Shown here piece after piece: positions 33,301 to 35,970 of a DNA stretch of 35,970 nucleotides. A model generated the notes under the pieces. The model saw only the letters and a list, made by a program, of their open reading frames with translations, had not been told where the DNA came from and made no database searches. This stretch comes from Tubiluchus corallicola. Lineage: Eukaryota; Priapulida; Priapulimorpha; Priapulimorphida; Tubiluchidae. The stretch's first letter is position 1. Every line of letters begins with the position of its first letter. The stretch spans positions 1 to 35,970 of the forward strand of contig JAQGDQ010001531.1 in the NCBI GenBank assembly GCA_030141605.1, given 5' to 3'. Position numbers and translations under genes: made by a program.

Positions 33301-35970
33301 ACTACTCTAAATAGGAACGTTATGCAGGGTCCTGTTTTAACAAATAAACTGATCGGTGTTTTGCTTAGATTTAGAGAAAACCAAATAGCTTTGATGGCTG
33401 ATATTGAATGCATGTTTCACCAAGTGAAGGTGCCTGCAGAGGATCGCGATGTCCTTAGATTTTTATGGTGGGAAAATGGTTGTTTAAACACGGAACCAAA
33501 GGTCTACAGAATGACTGTTCACACATTCGGTGGAATATGGTGTCCAAGTGTTGCAGCCTTTGCACTCCAAAGCGTTGCAAAGCATAACCGGCATTTGTAT
33601 GATGAAAACATAATTCAGACACTGCTGAAAGACTTCTATGTTGACGATTGCCTAACCTCAACTGTAAATGAAGAGAAAGCCAAGCACATGTGTCAAAAAC
33701 TGAGTGATCTATTGGCTCGAGGTGGCTTTCGTTTAACTAAGTGGTGCAGCAACAGTAGAAGTGTCCTTGAATCCATCCGAGAAGAGGAGCGGCGAAAAGG
33801 TGTTAAGAATCTGGATCTAGAAGCACATACTTTGCCAGTAGAAACGGCCTTGGGAATTTTCTGGGACATGGAAATTGATCAGTTCAAAATCCATGTAAAC
33901 CAAAGACAAAAACCATTGACTCGCCGTGGCCTACTAAGTGTGGTGTCATCAGTTTATGATCCTGCAGGCATAATTTCTCCTTTTGTTCTACGTGCCAAGC
34001 TTATGTTCCAGGAAGAAACCCGCCTAAGAAAGGCATGGGATGAACCCCTGGAAGAGCACACTGCCAGAAAATGGAAAGTTTGGCAAGAAGAGCTTATGAC
34101 ACTGGAAAACATGAAGGTAGCTCGTTGCTTGAAACCAGAGCATTTTGGGACCGTAAATAACACTCAATTGCATCATTTTAGTGATGCATCAGAAGTTGCC
34201 TTTGGAACAGTGTCCTACGTGCGATTCGAGAACAACGATGGAAAAGTACATGTCTCCTTCATCTTGGGCAAATCACGCTTGGCACCTATGAGGGGTATGA
34301 CAATTCCCAGACTGGAGCTTTCTGCAGCCATGCTATCAGCTAGAGTAGATCACATGTTACGACAGGAATTTAACATGCACATTGATGAATCCATATTCTG
34401 GACGGACAGCTCAATAGTATTAGGCTACTTGAATAATGAAGTTGCAAGGTATAAAACCTTTGTTGCCAATCGTTTGGCTGTCATTCAGGAACTAACTTCA
34501 CCACAACAATGGCACCACCTACCAGGAGCAGACAATCCAGCAGATGATGCAACAAGGGGAATTGCAGTATTAGATCTGGTGAAGGAAAGCAGGTGGATAA
34601 ATGGCCCCACATTTCTGAAAACCAAGCGAGAGCAATGGCCAAAGATCGGTGATAGTATCAAAGGCAAAGATGTCTCAGATGATTCTGAAATTAAGAAAAG
34701 TCCTATGGTGGTCTACACGTCTAAAGCAGTAGAAAAGGATGATAATGTCATCGACATGTTGTGTGAGCATTATTCAAATCTGCATCGGCTAAAAAGATGT
34801 GTAGCTTATCTCCTACGTCTGAAACGATTGTTGAGAGACAAAGTACTTAAGAGGGTCAATGCTATTTCAAATCACGCTGCCCTTTCTTTGAAGGAACTAA
34901 TGGAGGCTGAGGAAGAAATCATTAGACATGTGCAGTACATACACTTCAAAGAAGAGCTCACAGGACAGAATGTACTCAAAACCAGTCATTTGTATCAATT
35001 GGACCCTCAGAAATCAGATAAAGGCATATTGGTAGTTGGAGGCAGACTAGCCAAAGTTCCTTTAGCTAAACAAGCTAAGCACCCAATAATACTGCCAAAA
35101 AACCATGTTTTTTCTCGCCTAGTTGTCCTACACTACCATGAGGAAAACTGCCATGCTGGATGCAATTACACTATGTCTGTAGTCAGAGGCAAGTTTTGGA
35201 TCATTGGACTGAGAACTATCGCAAGAAAGATTATAAAGGACTGTCGCAGGTGCAGACATTTGTATGCACCCACGCTGGGCCAAAAGATGGCTGACTTACC
35301 CAGCGACAGGGTTTCAAGAGATTCAGTGTTCTCTTCAGTGGGGGTAGATTGTTTTGGGCCCTTTTGGGTAAAGAGAGGGCGCACATCTGCTAAGAGATAT
35401 GGATGTTTATTTACGTGCATGGCAGTACGATCTATTCATCTAGAAGTTCTTTTTGACATGACCACTGATAGCTTTGTTAATGCCCTCTTCCGATTTATTA
35501 GCAGGAGGGGAAAGCCAAATGTGATCAGGTCGGACCATGGGACAAACATAGTTGGAGCAGACAGGGAGCTTCAAAAAGCTATGTTAGGCTGGAACCATCA
35601 GAACATCACTAGTCAGCTACATCAACGTAACATAGAGTGGGAGTACAATCCACCAGCTGCTTCACACATGGGAGGTTGTTGGGAAAGGATGATAAGATCA
35701 GTCAGAAGGATATTGGTCCACCTTTTAGATGGACAGACCCTTGATGATGAAGGATTATCCACTGTATTCTGTTTAACGGAGGCAATAATTAATGGAAGGC
35801 CATTAACGCCGATTTCAGATGATCCAAAGGATGCAGAACCATTGACACCAAATCATCTGCTTTTAGCTCACAATGCTGCCTCACTGCCACAAGGAGTGTT
35901 TTCTGAGTCTGATCGTTACAGACGCAAGTGGCGACACATTCAACACTTAGTGAATGTCTTTTGGAGCAGA
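30352..35970 (+). CDS. BEL/Pao retrotransposon Gag-Pol polyprotein (partial, open at window end)
   Basis: 1873 codons without a stop or frameshift. In frame upstream there is a TAA at 30325-30327 and no earlier ATG. Domains in order: a coiled-coil Gag N-terminus (about 50-270); the DUF1759-type Gag core (about 333-480); zinc knuckles CX2CX3HX4C (555-567) and CX2CX4HX4C, then a CX2CX3HX4H; an aspartic protease with DSG at 684-686; reverse transcriptase motif A Asp1017 and YVDD with Asp1098/1099; RNase H residues Asp1278, Glu1322 and Asp1352; the HHCC integrase zinc finger (about 1605-1645); the DDE integrase with Asp1666, Asp1728 and Glu1778 in GGCWER; and the beginning of a DUF5641 domain at the window end. 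This order is that of BEL/Pao elements. Every key residue is present, so the copy may be recent. It lies in SGF29 intron 2, in sense orientation. Confidence 0.97.
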   Translation, partial: MEKDLFKPKADLSAEAIGFEKSVEQGDKEQTLGGDDCPAYLQECKRRLSTQQGRLTKKINYLMKNLQEWKQDELLLKQAELENIVTDYKNSFEDCYAAVRECNGTPDEIAKMREGYKFVMGNVNEMHAKINSCLKPIQDEHDQSHSKDNHSIAGSSGKLSYKSVSSVASARAMVAAKRTALQAKASIMEKMRNLELCEYQRRAKAEKEQRLYQMKMSELEEQAEIKMLEAEERVLAKFEVDEKVEEEEKKELPSLLAYKRDETKRWVEMCEEAVRQPNHSSQGSAPISTRCCGCDNRCDDVCHAHSEGNKTHTGEISRQINEHKIASESASLPKVEMMYFDGDPLKFHLFMKTFEHAVERVSVDSHANLLRLLHYCTGRARKVVESCLLMPPNEAYAKAKKMLYEHFGNSYNIVESWLTQIRETKAVKGREELMHFADDLRMAQGILASINKREEINNQTNLLCILEKLPIYLQTRWKTEAYKIRMSQERSPTIDDVVHFVETAALEANDPVFGNLGYIDRERKETQKLTTRKDAKASCQTSFLSKIAGESKRSTCSICTGEHFITECADFNAMKPEERLELAREKRLCFKCLKPNHSSYECRMSKRCNVCQRSHSTFLHLSKFKQGRQDDEDSDMREASSKCSVQDGYVERYTVRKRIILPVVKVLVQSQKQRMPLETLAFLDSGSTNTFCTEELAAKLGVDGKDVALSLTTLERENSEFTAKVVSLQVMSMEKDECITLPDVYTRPSLRLKGETLPELKDLKKWPHLQDIPLTSGGLGEPEVGLLIGQDVPIAMIPLEVRTGPRGAPWASRTILGWALNGPIGYTSSKAIISNYVQATADLDSIVAQFWQMEMCEDENHYSKEDVKVIKLWEDSVTLTEDNHYQLPIPFRSENPELPNNLPVVQSMLQGLKNKLQRDNALLEKYSAEISNMMNKGYAEEINAKGVNGRPGKIWYLPHFAVRNTNKPDKTRIVLNCAVQFAGTTLNRNVMQGPVLTNKLIGVLLRFRENQIALMADIECMFHQVKVPAEDRDVLRFLWWENGCLNTEPKVYRMTVHTFGGIWCPSVAAFALQSVAKHNRHLYDENIIQTLLKDFYVDDCLTSTVNEEKAKHMCQKLSDLLARGGFRLTKWCSNSRSVLESIREEERRKGVKNLDLEAHTLPVETALGIFWDMEIDQFKIHVNQRQKPLTRRGLLSVVSSVYDPAGIISPFVLRAKLMFQEETRLRKAWDEPLEEHTARKWKVWQEELMTLENMKVARCLKPEHFGTVNNTQLHHFSDASEVAFGTVSYVRFENNDGKVHVSFILGKSRLAPMRGMTIPRLELSAAMLSARVDHMLRQEFNMHIDESIFWTDSSIVLGYLNNEVARYKTFVANRLAVIQELTSPQQWHHLPGADNPADDATRGIAVLDLVKESRWINGPTFLKTKREQWPKIGDSIKGKDVSDDSEIKKSPMVVYTSKAVEKDDNVIDMLCEHYSNLHRLKRCVAYLLRLKRLLRDKVLKRVNAISNHAALSLKELMEAEEEIIRHVQYIHFKEELTGQNVLKTSHLYQLDPQKSDKGILVVGGRLAKVPLAKQAKHPIILPKNHVFSRLVVLHYHEENCHAGCNYTMSVVRGKFWIIGLRTIARKIIKDCRRCRHLYAPTLGQKMADLPSDRVSRDSVFSSVGVDCFGPFWVKRGRTSAKRYGCLFTCMAVRSIHLEVLFDMTTDSFVNALFRFISRRGKPNVIRSDHGTNIVGADRELQKAMLGWNHQNITSQLHQRNIEWEYNPPAASHMGGCWERMIRSVRRILVHLLDGQTLDDEGLSTVFCLTEAIINGRPLTPISDDPKDAEPLTPNHLLLAHNAASLPQGVFSESDRYRRKWRHIQHLVNVFWSR

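Overview
The window is nuclear DNA from an animal, very probably an invertebrate. It has AT-rich, repeat-filled introns, GT-AG splice sites and two conserved metazoan genes. Its mobile elements are a BEL/Pao retrotransposon, CR1/L2-like LINE 3' ends, hAT and TA-flanked MITEs, and a tRNA-derived SINE. I cannot assign a phylum from sequence alone.

Minus strand, 24036 down to 990: the single-locus orthologue of p70 ribosomal protein S6 kinase (S6K, RPS6KB). Thirteen coding exon positions join in frame from the initiator ATG and TOS motif to the hydrophobic motif and the start of the autoinhibitory tail, 418 codons in all. The main novelty is position 9. Two tandem 108-nt exons (9177-9284 and 8867-8974) encode alternative versions of the same 36-residue C-lobe segment and look like mutually exclusive exons. 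At the 3' end, an in-frame TGA overlaps the donor of exon 13, so the C-terminus is either a short tail ending there or lies in further exons.

The S6K introns hold most of the repeats: three copies of an hAT-type MITE, two copies of a TA-flanked MITE, two copies of a TTAA-bounded element, a SINE, LINE remnants and several minisatellites. In the TA-flanked and TTAA-bounded families, one copy is compact. In the other copy, one internal unit of about 41-42 bp has expanded into a long tandem array.

Plus strand from 25816: the first two coding exons of SGF29 (the SAGA/ATAC double-Tudor subunit), head to head with S6K across about 1.8 kb. SGF29 intron 2 is invaded, in sense orientation, by a BEL/Pao element. 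Its gag-pol frame runs from 30352 to the window end, 1873 codons without a stop or frameshift, with all expected catalytic motifs. The remaining SGF29 exons must lie beyond the window.

Functionally, S6K (a TORC1 effector controlling translation and growth) and SGF29 (a reader of H3K4 methylation) are unrelated. They may share a divergent promoter region. No RNA gene, CRISPR array or prokaryotic feature was found.
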